From Tetrapyrgos nigripes (lineage: Eukaryota > Basidiomycota > Agaricomycetes > Agaricales > Campanellaceae), in NCBI GenBank assembly GCA_013368315.1, contig JAACJM010000066.1:310001-374000 (forward strand): a DNA stretch of 64,000 bases, written 5' to 3'. Made by a program: the position numbers and the translations under genes. The notes below the pieces were generated by a model. The model worked only from the letters and a program-made list of their open reading frames with translations. It did not search any database and was not told the origin of the DNA. The stretch's first letter is position 1. The number at the start of each line of letters is the position of its first letter. Positions 10,725 to 21,671 of the stretch are shown here, in pieces.

Positions 10725-13018
10725 ATGCCTCACCTTCTTCCGTGTCTACTTTCGCTGCTATCAGCTTCGTCGGTTGTCCTTGGTGTTCCTGAAGTCAAGA
10801 TAGGGAGCACGACAGTCATAGGCAAAAACATTCCTTCCCTGCAGCAAGAGTTCTTCGGAGGTCTGTCTAGTTCGTCTTTATCCTCCGTAGCGTCGCTCAA
10901 GAGACGATGATAGGTATACCCTTCGCCGAGCCTCCCGTCGGACCCCTCCGATTGAAACCTCCAGTATTCAAAGATACGTATGACCAAAAGATTTTGAACG
11001 TCACTCAGTTCGGCTTCCCTTGTGTGCAACAAGTACGTCTCGGTTCGAGCTTCTCGGGTTAAAGCAATCTTGAAACACTAGCATAGGACTTGGGATTAGA
11101 CCAGTCTTCAGAAGATTGCCTGACACTGAACATCTACCGGCCGGCTGGAATATCATCACATGTCTCTCTACCTGTTTTTTTCTGGTAGGTCGATTCTTAC
11201 CCCAGTTCATCGATAATGGTACTAACCTATTTCTAGGACGTATGGTGGAGGGTTCTATCTGTAACCACTATTCAACTCTCTTTATGGGACTGTTACTCAT
11301 TCTGTCATCAGTGGCACCGGCGAGATCGATGCTAGCGCTCTCGTGGCACGAAGTATGCAACGCGTAAGTGCTTCGGCACCTATTGCTTTTGGATTTGCTC
11401 GCTAATAAGTGCAACAGGGAACACCCATTGTCTACGTTTCCTTCAACTACCGTCTCGGTCCATTAGGCTGGCCTCAAGGCAAAGAAGCTGAAGAGAAGGG
11501 CGCGTTGAATTTGGGACTTAAAGATGAGTTGGCAGCACTTGAATGGGTTCACAAGCACATAGGAAAATTTGGCGGGGATCCGAGCAAAGTACGTATCCGT
11601 ATTCGTCTCACCTTGAATCACCGCTGACATGAAACTGATTACACTTAGGTTACCGTAGGCGGAAGTAGCGCTGGAGCCATTATGACTGCGATATTGTTCA
11701 TGCATCCTTCGACGGAGAGATTGGTTCGCGCTGGGGTGAGTAAGCCTCCTATCACAAAGTTGTTCCACGGCATTCTCACAGTCTTTGAAACATTCGTGTA
11801 TCAGATCTTCCAGTCTGGATCAGCGGGTAGCGCTCAAGTGCACAACGCTTCTTTCAGACAGGACAACTGGGACAAATTCGTTGGCAGCGTACCTGCGTGT
11901 GCAAATCGTTCTGGAACGGATAACTCCTTCGATTGTCTTCGTCATGCGAATATTACCGATATAGTCCAAGGGGTGAACGGTGCAAGAGCGAAGATTATTG
12001 AATTCAGTCCGTGGGATCCTGTTCTCGATGGCGCATTATTCCCTGCTGCTCCTTCTGTGATGCGCAAACTTGGCCGATTTGCACGGATACCATTCATTGC
12101 TGGGACCAATCTGGATGAAGGTTGGCAGCCAAAATGTCCTTGGGTTCTCAATGCTCGAGCTGACGATACTGATTTATAAAGGCCCTGTCTTCATTGATCC
12201 TACGCCGAATTATACCTCTGACCAGATCCGAGCTAATTTGGTCGCAAACTTGTCCACGCCCCTCCTTGAGACTACAGAAAAGCAGAAATTCGATGACATT
12301 AACAACAAGATGCTCGAGCTGTATCCCGAAGACCCAGCCTTGGGATCTCCGTTTGGCACTGGCAACGATACATTTGGTGTCAGTCCTGGTTTCAAGAGAA
12401 TCGCTGCTATGAGTGAGTCGTTATTCTAGAAGAAAACTGATCGATAGGTCTCAAATACTTGTACTATAGCCGGGGACATGGGGTTCACATCTCAGAGACG
12501 GACATGGCAACAAACGATGGCTAACAATCCTTTCTCCGGTGTCAAGTCTTATGGGTATTTGTGGAAGACAGCTACGGTCCTTGATGCGCCACCCTTCGCC
12601 GGTCCACGATTCGGAGGTAAATCTTCATATAACGTCTCTAGGTAACTTCTGACGCTATTTTTCTTCTAGTAAGGCATGGGTCCGACACTGAATATCTCTA
12701 CAACAACAGCCTCGTCGATACTGTTACCCCCGGAGCATTAGAAGCTGGTGTCACCTTAGTGGACTACTACCTATCATTCATTGATAGCTTGGATCCCAAC
12801 GACGGGAAGGGAGTTCAACGTCCAAAATGGAGTGTCTACTCGAAACATGAACAGGTTCGCCTTCACAGAAATATGAGTGATATGCGCAAACTGACTCGTA
12901 TTCCTTTTCGCAGATGGTCATGCAAATGGAAGCTCAAAACTTTACACAGATTCCGGATACCTTCAGGAAAGAGCAGATAGATTTTATCAACTCCTTACCA
13001 GACGTTTTCCACCACTGA
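10725..13018 (+). CDS. Secreted type-B carboxylesterase/lipase, copy 1
   Basis: This is an alpha/beta-hydrolase of the cholinesterase/lipase family, expected to hydrolyse carboxylic esters outside the cell. The N-terminus (MPHLLPCLLSLLSASSVVLG) is a signal peptide; an in-frame ATG at 10695 would add ten residues. About 12 exons can be joined through GT-AG introns of 50-80 nt, the first at 10861-10913. Family motifs follow in order: GIPFAEPPVGPLRL, SSEDCLTLNIYRP, the oxyanion-hole YGGGF, NYRLGPLG, the nucleophile elbow G-S-S-A-G, GTNLDEG with the acidic residue, and the catalytic His in HGSD. The whole triad is present and the frame is intact to the TGA at 13016. It has a diverged inverted copy at 33401-35697. 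Confidence 0.9.
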
Positions 13019-13429
13019 TATATGTAGCGGGTTATGAGATGAATCACATTGTAGTAACTAGTTTACGGTTACGGGACTTTGACGAATCAATATATACCCA
13101 CTTTGGATGATTGAAAGAGGAGCTTTGCAAGGGTCCAAATATAAATTTCATCTCGAAGCTCTACAGCGACGGATGTAGTACGAAGAAGACCGCTCTTCTA
13201 AGCTGACACAGTAACATAAGCACTTGGTTTGGGCGTTCTTGAAGCTCGGCGATCGAAATTTTGCAGAAGTGGCTATACGGTGTTGATCCTTCTGATTGGC
13301 TGGCAATCGATATGCGGTTTCCCTTTTTGGACGGCAGAATGGTACCAGGCTCCAGCAGCCACACGTAGCGATGGCCCACATTTTTCCTCGTATGATCATC
13401 AAGTAATTACTGTAGTAGCGCTATAATTT

Positions 13430-13690
13430 TGCAACTCAATGGATCTACAATTTCCTTTCGATCCTACGTCCCTCAGAAAGTTACCGAGAACAGCTTTAGA
13501 CCTCCGCCGGCTTCGTCCATCAGAGATATTGCCACCTTCAAATGATAGGAACTTTCCACTCCCTTTTTCCTGGAACAGATACCCAGCATATCCACCGAGA
13601 AAAGTGGTAGCAAACACCGCTCCCTCTTCTGCTGACCCAAACTTCCCCTCAGGATCACAACGCCGAAACCTGAACTGGAAGTAGAACAAG
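13430..13690 (-). pseudogene. 3' remnant of a phosphoesterase/phospholipase C gene
   Basis: On the minus strand this reads EEGAVFATTFLGG.AGYLFQEKGSGKFLSFEGG, then after a one-base shift DEAGGGLKLFSVTF and a stop. It corresponds to the last 60-70 residues of the complete gene at 29488-32678. Everything upstream is missing, so it was carried along as a passenger when the esterase block was duplicated. The 5' breakpoint lies near 13690. Confidence 0.85.
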
Positions 13691-13838
13691 CCTAATCCTT
13701 TTCTTTCAGAGGGTCTCTGGAATACAGTCTCGTTACCAGAATTTAAGAAGGAACGAAGTTAGGGGTGACTTTGGTCCTGTTTAAAACCCAAGCCATAGCC
13801 GCGCCCACACGTGTTGGTGCAATTAACCCGGGGAAGCG

Positions 13839-15561
13839 ATGCCTCCTCGGTCCACACCACCACCCAAAAGCTCCTTCTTCCCTCCCTACGACAATGCTAC
13901 ATATAGAGACCTACTTCTCTTTGAAGAAAGACTCAAAATCACTGCAGCAAGTCTGCAAAAGAGGAAGAAGAAGTATCAACGTGAGTTGCCTTTCAATTTC
14001 TGTTGGAGAGGATCCGAAATCCTGACCTTTTCTTTTTGTGCTTTTTTACTGCAGTATTCCTCTTCCAACTGCTAGCCATCATTGCTTTTCTCCTCTACGA
14101 AGTCCTTGCTCCGCCTCAATCCTCTATCCTAGCAATACCATATACCCTTCTTCTACAAAAGGTCTTACCAGAGATCTATGGACCCGGAACAGGATACGGT
14201 TTAGGCTATTGGAGCTCTTGGATGTCTTCAGACGACGATAACGGTGCTGCTAGAGAACTAGTCCCGGTCCATCCGTTTCTCACTACGGGTCTACTATTCG
14301 TCAGTGTAACCACTCTGGTGTTGTTCTTTGCGAGTGGGATGTATTCCGAAAAGATTGGTTATGCGAACAAGTACGTGGTACTTGTACCTCGTTCTTTCTA
14401 CATGTTATACTGATGTGTTAACGTGCTACCTGTAGATATGTTCCTCACGCCAACAAAGCCCTCCGATCTTTCAACATGTACCTCAACGTCCGCAAACCAC
14501 CGTTACGTTCCAAGTTTTACTGGAACCCGATGTCGTTTTTCTTTCCACGTCCGGAAGAGCCATCTCACTCGCACGCACGTACAGGCTCACGCTCGAGACC
14601 GTCTACGCCGTCACCCTCACAACAAAGACCAAGCCGTTCATCCACTCCCCGTTCTTCTCGGTCGCCTTCGCCTACACCACCATCACCATCTTCAAACTCC
14701 TTCCACGACACACAGTCTACACATCCACATCCCTATTCTCAACGACGCTCATCATCCTCTTCCTCCTCCCACGAGACACAGCCGATACATCCATACCCAT
14801 ATCCCCAACGCCGCTCAACGACTCCCTCCAAATCACTCTCCTCCTTCCCTACCCAAACCCCCCTCCCCATCTCCCCCATCCCACCCGCCAAATACCCCCG
14901 CGGCGAACTCATCATCTCATCCAAAGTAGACAAATCCTTCCGTGAGTCCTACGAAAGGTACCGAGCCGCTTTTGAGAGGCGTAGAGAAGAAAGAGAGAGG
15001 GAGGAAAAGAGGAAGAAGATGAAAGCAAAGGTTTGGAGGGTTGTGTTTTTTTGGAGGAAGCAAGATGAAGAAGAGAGTAACCACACGCATACGCGGACGG
15101 TGTCGATAACGAGTACGAGCTCGATAGGGTATGATACTCAGAGGGGGATGAGGTTGGGTACGATTAGTAGAGGTGGTACACCGCCTGGGTCTGCGGGTTT
15201 GGGTCCGGGGGGAAGGCAGAGGAGTAGGTCAAGACAGAGATCGGGGACACCGCCATTATCTCCGGGTCTCGTACCCAGTCCTCCTTCTTCACCGTCAGCC
15301 TCAGGGTCTGGGTCTGGGTCTGCATCAGTGTCAAGCTCACCGGGGTCACCGGGTAGAAGAAGAAGCGATAGACTAAAGACGCAAAGTCAGAGAGCAAGTT
15401 TGAGAGAGGTAAGGGAACGGATGGAGTTGAATGGGTTAGGCAGAGACGGAGACGGAGACAGAGGCAGGGAGAGGGGTAGAGAGAGGGATATGAATGTAGA
15501 CAGGGACGTGGATATGAGGACATTAGCTCTGGAACGGAGTTTAGGGTTGTCATCGTCGTAG
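13839..15561 (+). CDS. spo7: Spo7-like regulatory subunit of the Nem1-Spo7 phosphatase
   Basis: Three exons (13839-13980, 14055-14370, 14436-15561) join cleanly. The N-terminal part reads YRDLLLFEERLK...LQKRKKKYQ, followed by a hydrophobic segment FLFQLLAIIAFLLYEVL and a second one near LLFVSVTTLVLFFASG, which is the Spo7 family layout: a short cytosolic stretch and two membrane helices. The conserved C-terminal helix (KVDKSFRESYERYRAAFERRR) is present. In yeast Spo7 activates the Nem1 phosphatase that controls the lipin Pah1 at the nuclear/ER membrane. Here a Ser/Pro/His-rich insert of about 130 residues separates the two conserved halves and a long Ser/Arg-rich tail follows. I infer the function from the conserved ends; the insert and tail are unusual. 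Confidence 0.82.
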
Positions 15562-15819
15562 CATTGTGTACTGAGTACTACTGCGGCGGTGACTGCGTGG
15601 TTGCATGGTTCAAGTGCTTAGGCTTTGGAACCTTTTTCTGTCCTACTTTACTTAGCTTAGGTTGGTAGAGCACGTACATGGTTTACACCCCGATGGCTTT
15701 CGTTTCAAATAAGACCAAAGTCAAACTGCAGAAATTATGTAATGTGGCCGAAACCGCTGAACCCCCTAAAGCTACGCTCTTCGTTCCCTACCTTCATCAT
15801 CGCCAGTCATTCCAGTATC

Positions 15820-18395
15820 ATGGTACCCTCTTTATCTCTATCTTCCGCCTTACGATTCGTCATACTAATCCTGTGATCCACGGCAGGATCGAAATAGCCA
15901 AAACGCCGCCACTAGGGAAAGTAGCAAAAAACACAAAATCTCTAACGATGGCTTGAATGTGGTGAGCTTTCTCTCCAATGTACCGCTGAGGAGGACTGGC
16001 ACTGATGTTTTATATTGCAGCCTGGTCAGCCTAGAGAGAACACAAAAAAACAAAAACTCACCCCTGAGAGGATGCTAGTAGTTCGTATTATTCCCGTTAC
16101 TGTTACCCTTTGGTTTGAGGCTGAAACCGTCATTGACAGATTGAACAAGGGTTCATAGACCTCGTCAAAAATTGCGGTTGCGACGAGGATGAGTTGTCGA
16201 AAGCTATGTCGCTTATGCGGGAGCTTTCGGCTCGTCTGGCCAAAACCAGTTCGTTCTCACATCTAAAATGGTCCGATGTGGTCAGGCTCGCCAAGCTCCC
16301 TGAGAATTCCAACGGGAACTTGGGGTTGCCATCCCAGGAGCCCACCAGTCTCGAATCTTTCCAGGAAATGGTGGGTATTCAACGAGAGCAGAAATCTTGC
16401 TTCCTTCCACGTGCCACAATCTGTGAGATTGTAAGTAGAGCATATGACAGTTTAGCCGCTTTGAATCAGGCTTCAAACTCGAACGAAGCCGAAAAGGTTT
16501 TTGTTTTTGATTCCGTACGTCATTCACTACTACTCCGTTCCTCGTATTGTACATACACTCCTGCTCATGCAATGCTTTCAAAGATCTTCATCACAATCAT
16601 TCGGCTCTTCAATGGAGCTGTGACCACTCTACCAGAGGCCCCGCTGAATTCAGAGGGGCAAAGCCAGTACCCCAATGGTTTTGCCGACCATAAAGTGAGT
16701 TCCTTGCCAATAAACCTAACACTAGTTCTCACTTCTCCAGACCATCACTCTCGGTGGTATTTCTATCATCTTAGTGGAACTGAAGCGACACCTCAGTCGT
16801 GTCACGGGCTTGGCTCAACTTTTAGGTGAAATGATCTGTACGTCCATGATCCAGAGGCCTTATCATGGGTCACAACACTCAATTGCATTTCTCTAGACTC
16901 GTACCAGCAAAATGCTGGAGAAAGGATTTTTATCGAAGTCAATGGCATCTTGACTGATGGGCTTAAGTTTCTTTTCATCGTACTTGAGCCTGGTACTGCC
17001 CCTTCAGCTCCGAATTCAGATAAGCGTCCATTGCCTCGTTTCAAAGTCAAGACCGTGATCCAGTCAAGTATGCATGTCGATGGGGTAGGCTTCAGCGACG
17101 GTATTTATGAAAGTAAGCTTCTTCTCGTCATTGACTTCCTTTGTGGCTGAGACCATTCATGTCTTTGTTTTGGGAAATGGCAGTTGTCAACCTCCTCTTT
17201 ACGATACTCTTCGGGTCACTTGAAGGAGCTTTGAATGCTTTCACAAGCATTAGTAATGGAAGGCGAAGAGTACGTGGATTCAATTGTGTATATTGATTTC
17301 AGTCTTAACACTCTGTCCAACGTTGCTTGTGTCAGCCCGAAGATGATAAAGAAAATCCTCAGTGTCGTGACGGCTCCGCAGAAGTAGTCCTCCAGCGTCA
17401 CACGCTGTCAGCAACAAAAGCACGGCGTGAACCGGTAAGCATGCTGATGATTATCCGAATTGATATATCTGAAAATAAGGCTGACCTTTGGCTTACCTTG
17501 TTGATTGACAGGGGCTCCCAACTCGCGACAGTTCCAAAGAATGGTTTGAAGCCTATCAAACCCTGGCATCTATTCAACAAACTCTGGAGGAGTTGCCTAC
17601 GAAAGACAACGATGGCAAGAAGACTGCGGCTCTAACACAGCTCTGGGACCTGTAAGGGTTAAGATCTGCATTGTGCAATACAATGACTCTGACTTTTACT
17701 ACCCAGAGTCTCAGACCTTCGAGAAAAGAAAATGGCTTCCGGCTGCCCTTCTGTCATGTCCCAGTCCAAGTTCAGAGAGAATGCTCTGAAGCAAATTGAT
17801 TCATTCTATGAGTCAATGTGCACGCCTCGTGGTCAGTGGTGCCGCAACCTTCTCTCTCTTTTCATCTTTGCTTACATCCGACACTTTTACAGTGCCGCCG
17901 AGTGCAAACAAGGCCGAAGTCAATGATCTCAGCGTCACTGGAACTAAAAGATTTCCCATAGGTGAAACCACAATATCTGATTGGTGCAATCAGCATGGAG
18001 TTGCTGCGGAAACAGTCAAATGGCTGACGGACAGAGGGTACTCGGGATACGAAACCAGTCGTCTTGAGACGATCCGACTTAAGGCAGGGGATCCTGTGTC
18101 TATTCCATTGGGCCATTTGCTCGAGATAAGACGAGCAGCAGACATCTTGGTTGAAAAACCAGTCTGCCATGTCAGTGAATACGCCTTCCCAGACAGTTGT
18201 ACAGTTGAAGAGTTTCTGGGAACGGAATATCCTGAACTTCCGGGTTTGATGAAGGAAGCAGAGATGTCTAACATGAAAGCAAAGGTGTTGCAATATCTTA
18301 GTTTTGATCACATAGCCGAGGTGGGGTGGAACGATCCTGTAATTACTGCTTTGCGAACGAGAGCTCAAAAATGGGCTCATGCTGTAGTAATATAA
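15820..18395 (+). CDS. Unrecognised fungal protein with a possible PD-(D/E)XK nuclease-like core
   Basis: Twelve exons joined by eleven GT-AG introns give one uninterrupted frame of roughly 650 residues. The first exon may contain only the ATG (15820-15822). I do not recognise the family. The N-terminus is polar, then helical (CGCDEDELSKAMSLMRELSARL). In the middle, FADHK is followed 15 residues later by a strand ending in ELK (about residues 208-225), then a helix and a strand pair with VNGILTDGLKFLFIVLEPG. A D...ExK pattern before a helix and an LTDG hairpin resembles PD-(D/E)XK endonuclease folds of fungal effector-like proteins. This is inference. The C-terminus (VGWNDPVITALRTRAQKWAHAVVI) is helical. 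It stands alone, transcribed like Spo7 and convergent with the next gene. Confidence 0.6.
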
Positions 18396-18565
18396 TTACT
18401 TGAAGTTTACATATGTTGGATACTCACGCGCACGTCTTGAATCCACTGGTATCGGTTATAGAGTATCACTAGCAGATGGCCACAAAGTTGATTCACGAAT
18501 CAGAACTCCGTCTGGATTGTCGCAGAAGAAAAACAATATATTAAAAGCAACCTAATCTAGTTCGT
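18396..18565. other. Spacer between two convergent genes
   Basis: The 170-bp spacer separates the stop codons of the unknown gene (+) and the MYND gene (-). Both 3' UTRs must lie here. A near-canonical AATATATTAAAA stretch at about 18535 could serve either transcript. No other signal is evident. Confidence 0.4.
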
Positions 18566-20583
18566 TCACCACTGCGGATCCCTCACCGGCCCCTTGTCAA
18601 TACACACACTCAACTCCAAATCCCCAACCCTCTTCGCCCATCGATACACCTTCAGCCCCCTCGGTCCCGTCTTCGTCTCCTCTAAAGCCGTCCCAAAAGC
18701 CTCTTTATCATCCCCATTAATCAACCAAAAATTCGCCGTCCTTTGTTCGTCGTATATCATCATTGTTGAATTGGGATTGTTTTTCAAGTTGTTGACGTTC
18801 ATTCCTGGAGGAGTAACTTGTCGTTGGATTTTGATGAGGAATGGTTTGGAGCCGTAGATATTGGATGGAATAGCCGTCGAGCTCGCGGTCCCGGTAGCGG
18901 CAGGGTCGAGGGAAGAGGTGATAGTAGCGTTGTCAACCGATGGTTTCGATCGGTGGTTCATCGTGACGAGGTGTAGATTTTTGCCTTGGGCACGGGCGGC
19001 GCGGAGTTGGGGGGTTCGGTGGATACTTTGAAGGGGATCCATTTACCGGATTTGAGAGAGTTGCACATAGATTTGTGGGTTTTCCAGTCGGCTTTTTGAC
19101 ATACTGTGGACAACAACATAAGTGGAGGAATAAGAACGAGAACGTGGAGTATGAGATAAGAACTTGAAACTTACTAGTACCACAATACTCTACCGCAAGA
19201 CACCCCGAACACCGACTCGTCGTCTCATCTCCACACATCCCACACCCAGTAATCGTCGATAGCTCCATAATATTTTGCTGAGAGAGCGGTGCCAAGGGAA
19301 GTAAGAACGAAAGTGTAAAATCTTTCTCATTCGATCTTCTCTTGGGACGATAATCCGGTGAAAGACGCTCCGAGTTTCTTTCGAGGATAGTTAAAAGCAA
19401 ATTCTGTTCCGCCTCGGTCGCATGGATCTTGGGCATTCCAAAGATTTCCTTCGTCTCTTGAAGGTCTTGGACCCATTTGATGGAACATGTGGGAGGGTAA
19501 GAGCGTAGGCCACGCAAGTAGAGAACGACGATTAGTGGAATATCGTTAGGTAGCATGAACACGTCGACGACCTAATAAAACGTTAAACATGCGTGGTTCT
19601 AGACAAAGAAAGAGAAAATAGACAACGTACCCGCATACAAATCCCATGCTCCTCCTCCTTATCCTCAAAAATATGACAACTCATTCTCGGCTTATGATCC
19701 CACGCATTCCCAAGACCCATTAAACTCTGCCTCGTATCCGTAAACGGGTTCTTATACAACTCTGGTTCCCTAGAACCCTTTGCCGCATTGTGCAGAGCCT
19801 CTGCCAAACTACTCGTCGTCATACCATTCAACAACGACTTAGATGACGGCCACTTTGATAGACGAGAGGGATCGTAAGCTTTCCTGTTTCCGTGACCCTC
19901 CCCGATGAGCTTCTCAAACCCCTGCGCTTTATCAATACCCTTCTCCAACCTCCTCTCCAAATCTAAATCCGGTAAACGCGTCTTTGGGGGTAAGTCCACA
20001 CCCATGGACGCGAGAAGCCCGAGTTTATCGTCTCTTGACAGGACGACTGGGATAGCATTGGGGTTTTTAGAGCTATAGACGAGTTTCATCTGAGAGATGA
20101 CGATTTTTTCCCAATCAAAACAAGCAGGGCATTCGGGGACTTTGTGAGGGTTGCATTCGAAGAGAAAGTCGCCGAACATGGGGGATTTGTGGGTTTTGGA
20201 ACGGGTGCAGATGCTGAAAGCTGTTGCGATGGGTGGACGGTCCTTCAAATTGGATCCCAGTGAAAGAAGTGAAAGAGTGAAAGAGAAAAAACGCGTGTAA
20301 GCGATAAAGAATGGGTGAAAGAAGAGAGAAAACAACGGAAAGAAAGAGAAGTAAGCCACTGAGTGTACGCGAACAACAAGTTGGGATCACACACCGCAAA
20401 ATCTCCTTTCTTATCCGGAAACGCCTTCTTCAAAGCTCCCATAATGTTCTGATTATTATTGAGACGCTGGTCCATCATACATTTGCTGCAAAACTCGCTT
20501 CCGTGTTCGCTGCAAAAGACGAAACCTCGAATGAAGGCGATAGGTAGGTCGTTGGTGTCGGTATCGGTGTCGTTTGAGTTCAT
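18566..20583 (-). CDS. MYND-type zinc finger protein
   Basis: Read on the minus strand, four exons begin at ATG 20583 (an in-frame ATG at 20598 is also possible). An N-terminal Cys/His cluster (CSEHGSEFCSKC) is followed by a long unfamiliar middle part. The MYND finger sits near the C-terminal third: CGMCGDETTSRCSGCLAVEYC, an intron, then CQKADWKTHKSMC. MYND fingers usually bind Pro-rich partners. After the finger the frame runs NSLKSGKW and must shift by one base at about 19036-19043 to enter the conserved-looking tail (DPLQSIHRTPQLRAARAQG) that continues to 18566. Adding one G at that run restores one frame. I therefore read it as a functional gene with a probable sequence error, although a real frameshift is not excluded. 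Confidence 0.75.
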
Positions 20584-20599
20584 ACTGGCTGGTGACAAC

Positions 20600-21567
20600 G
20601 AAAATCAAAAGAACGAGGACGAGGAAGACAACGAGAAACACGTCAAACAAAGAGGAAAGGATGTTGTAATGTTGAAAAGGAAATGGAGGAACTCTTGGAA
20701 GAGATAAAGATGGGTACAGGTGTTGGTGGTGAGTGGCTTGCTGACAGTCGCAATGGAAGGTAAGACAAAAAAGTAGGGCTCGGCATCTGCCGCAACCGCG
20801 ATCACGGTCTGACCACGTGAGCGCGTATTAACCGCTTGCCTCCAACTCGCCTCGCTTGTTTCCCGAGTTAGGATCCACCCAGCGTGGGTCAAAGAGAGGT
20901 GGAGGAAAGGGTGAGAGGACGATTACACCAATTGCTCGCTACTGAGTCTGCCACGTTCAAGCGGACCTGGCCAGTACTTAATACTTGTTGTTTCTCCAGC
21001 CACCGCCGCCGCCATGGCACTATCTGGCAACGGAGTATCGTGGGCGTCTAAACATCTTAGTGATGTGTACCTTAGAATCGTATCCTGAAGCACAATAGAA
21101 TTGACATTTAAAAAACATCTTGGTAGACTGAGTTTTGGTCTTCCAGTTGGGTAGCCTATCGGACGCCGCTTCAAGAAGTACTAGCTGAAAGGCAGATTTC
21201 GAACAACTATGATATCTTAACACGCTGATCAAACACCTATCCACTCGTGTCGATGTCGTGATTCGCATCTACTTCAAGTTCATGCTTACTTGCTGATATC
21301 CTTGCAAGTAGCTCGTCGAACTTTCCATGTATCTGTCGTTTATTTCCCATTTATATCCTTGATCGTTCCATTCCCAACCATTCCAGCTTCAAAGGGACCT
21401 GAGTTACAACATACTCTGAACATTCTAAGTGTATATCTCTAGTGCCTTTCTCTCCTTGGCAGACGATCCGCTTTGAGGAGAATTATTGATCGGAATTACT
21501 CACTATAGGTCATCCTTAGTCTCCCGTAGGCAGACTGATGAATACATGACGATCCATAGGATGTATG
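20600..21567. other. Intergenic stretch upstream of the MYND gene
   Basis: Nearly 1 kb without coding pattern. It should hold the MYND promoter. No repeats were found. Confidence 0.4.
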
Positions 21568-21569
21568 TA

Positions 21570-21669
21570 CAGTGAAAGACAAAAATGATGCCACCCCCCG
21601 TGGTCAGTTCGAATTGAGTTTTTGAATTGAATCTGGTCACGGGGGTGGCATCATTTTTGTCTTTCACTG
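21570..21669. mobile_element. 100-bp Tc1/mariner-type MITE
   Basis: Long, nearly perfect terminal inverted repeats (about 33 bp, starting CAGTGAAAGACAAAAATGAT) enclose a loop of about 35 bp. TA flanks both ends (21568-21569 and 21670-21671). CAGT ends plus TA duplication are the hallmark of Tc1/mariner-derived MITEs. The close match between the arms suggests a young insertion. Confidence 0.85.
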
Positions 21670-21671
21670 TA

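Larger units (their letters stand above)
9415..13690. repeat. Left arm of a 4.3-kb inverted duplication
   Basis: This arm matches the reverse complement of 32500-36915. It covers the esterase promoter region, the whole carboxylesterase gene, the downstream spacer and the 3' end of the phosphoesterase gene. Matches are obvious in coding exons, introns and the 1-kb upstream region, so this is a segmental duplication rather than independent paralogues. The right arm has an extra segment of about 300 bp at 32743-33027. Confidence 0.88.

Noticed and set aside
14423..14929. Long His/Pro/Ser-rich plus-strand frame inside the Spo7-like gene
   Set aside because: It overlaps the confirmed third exon in another frame and arises from its low-complexity codons.
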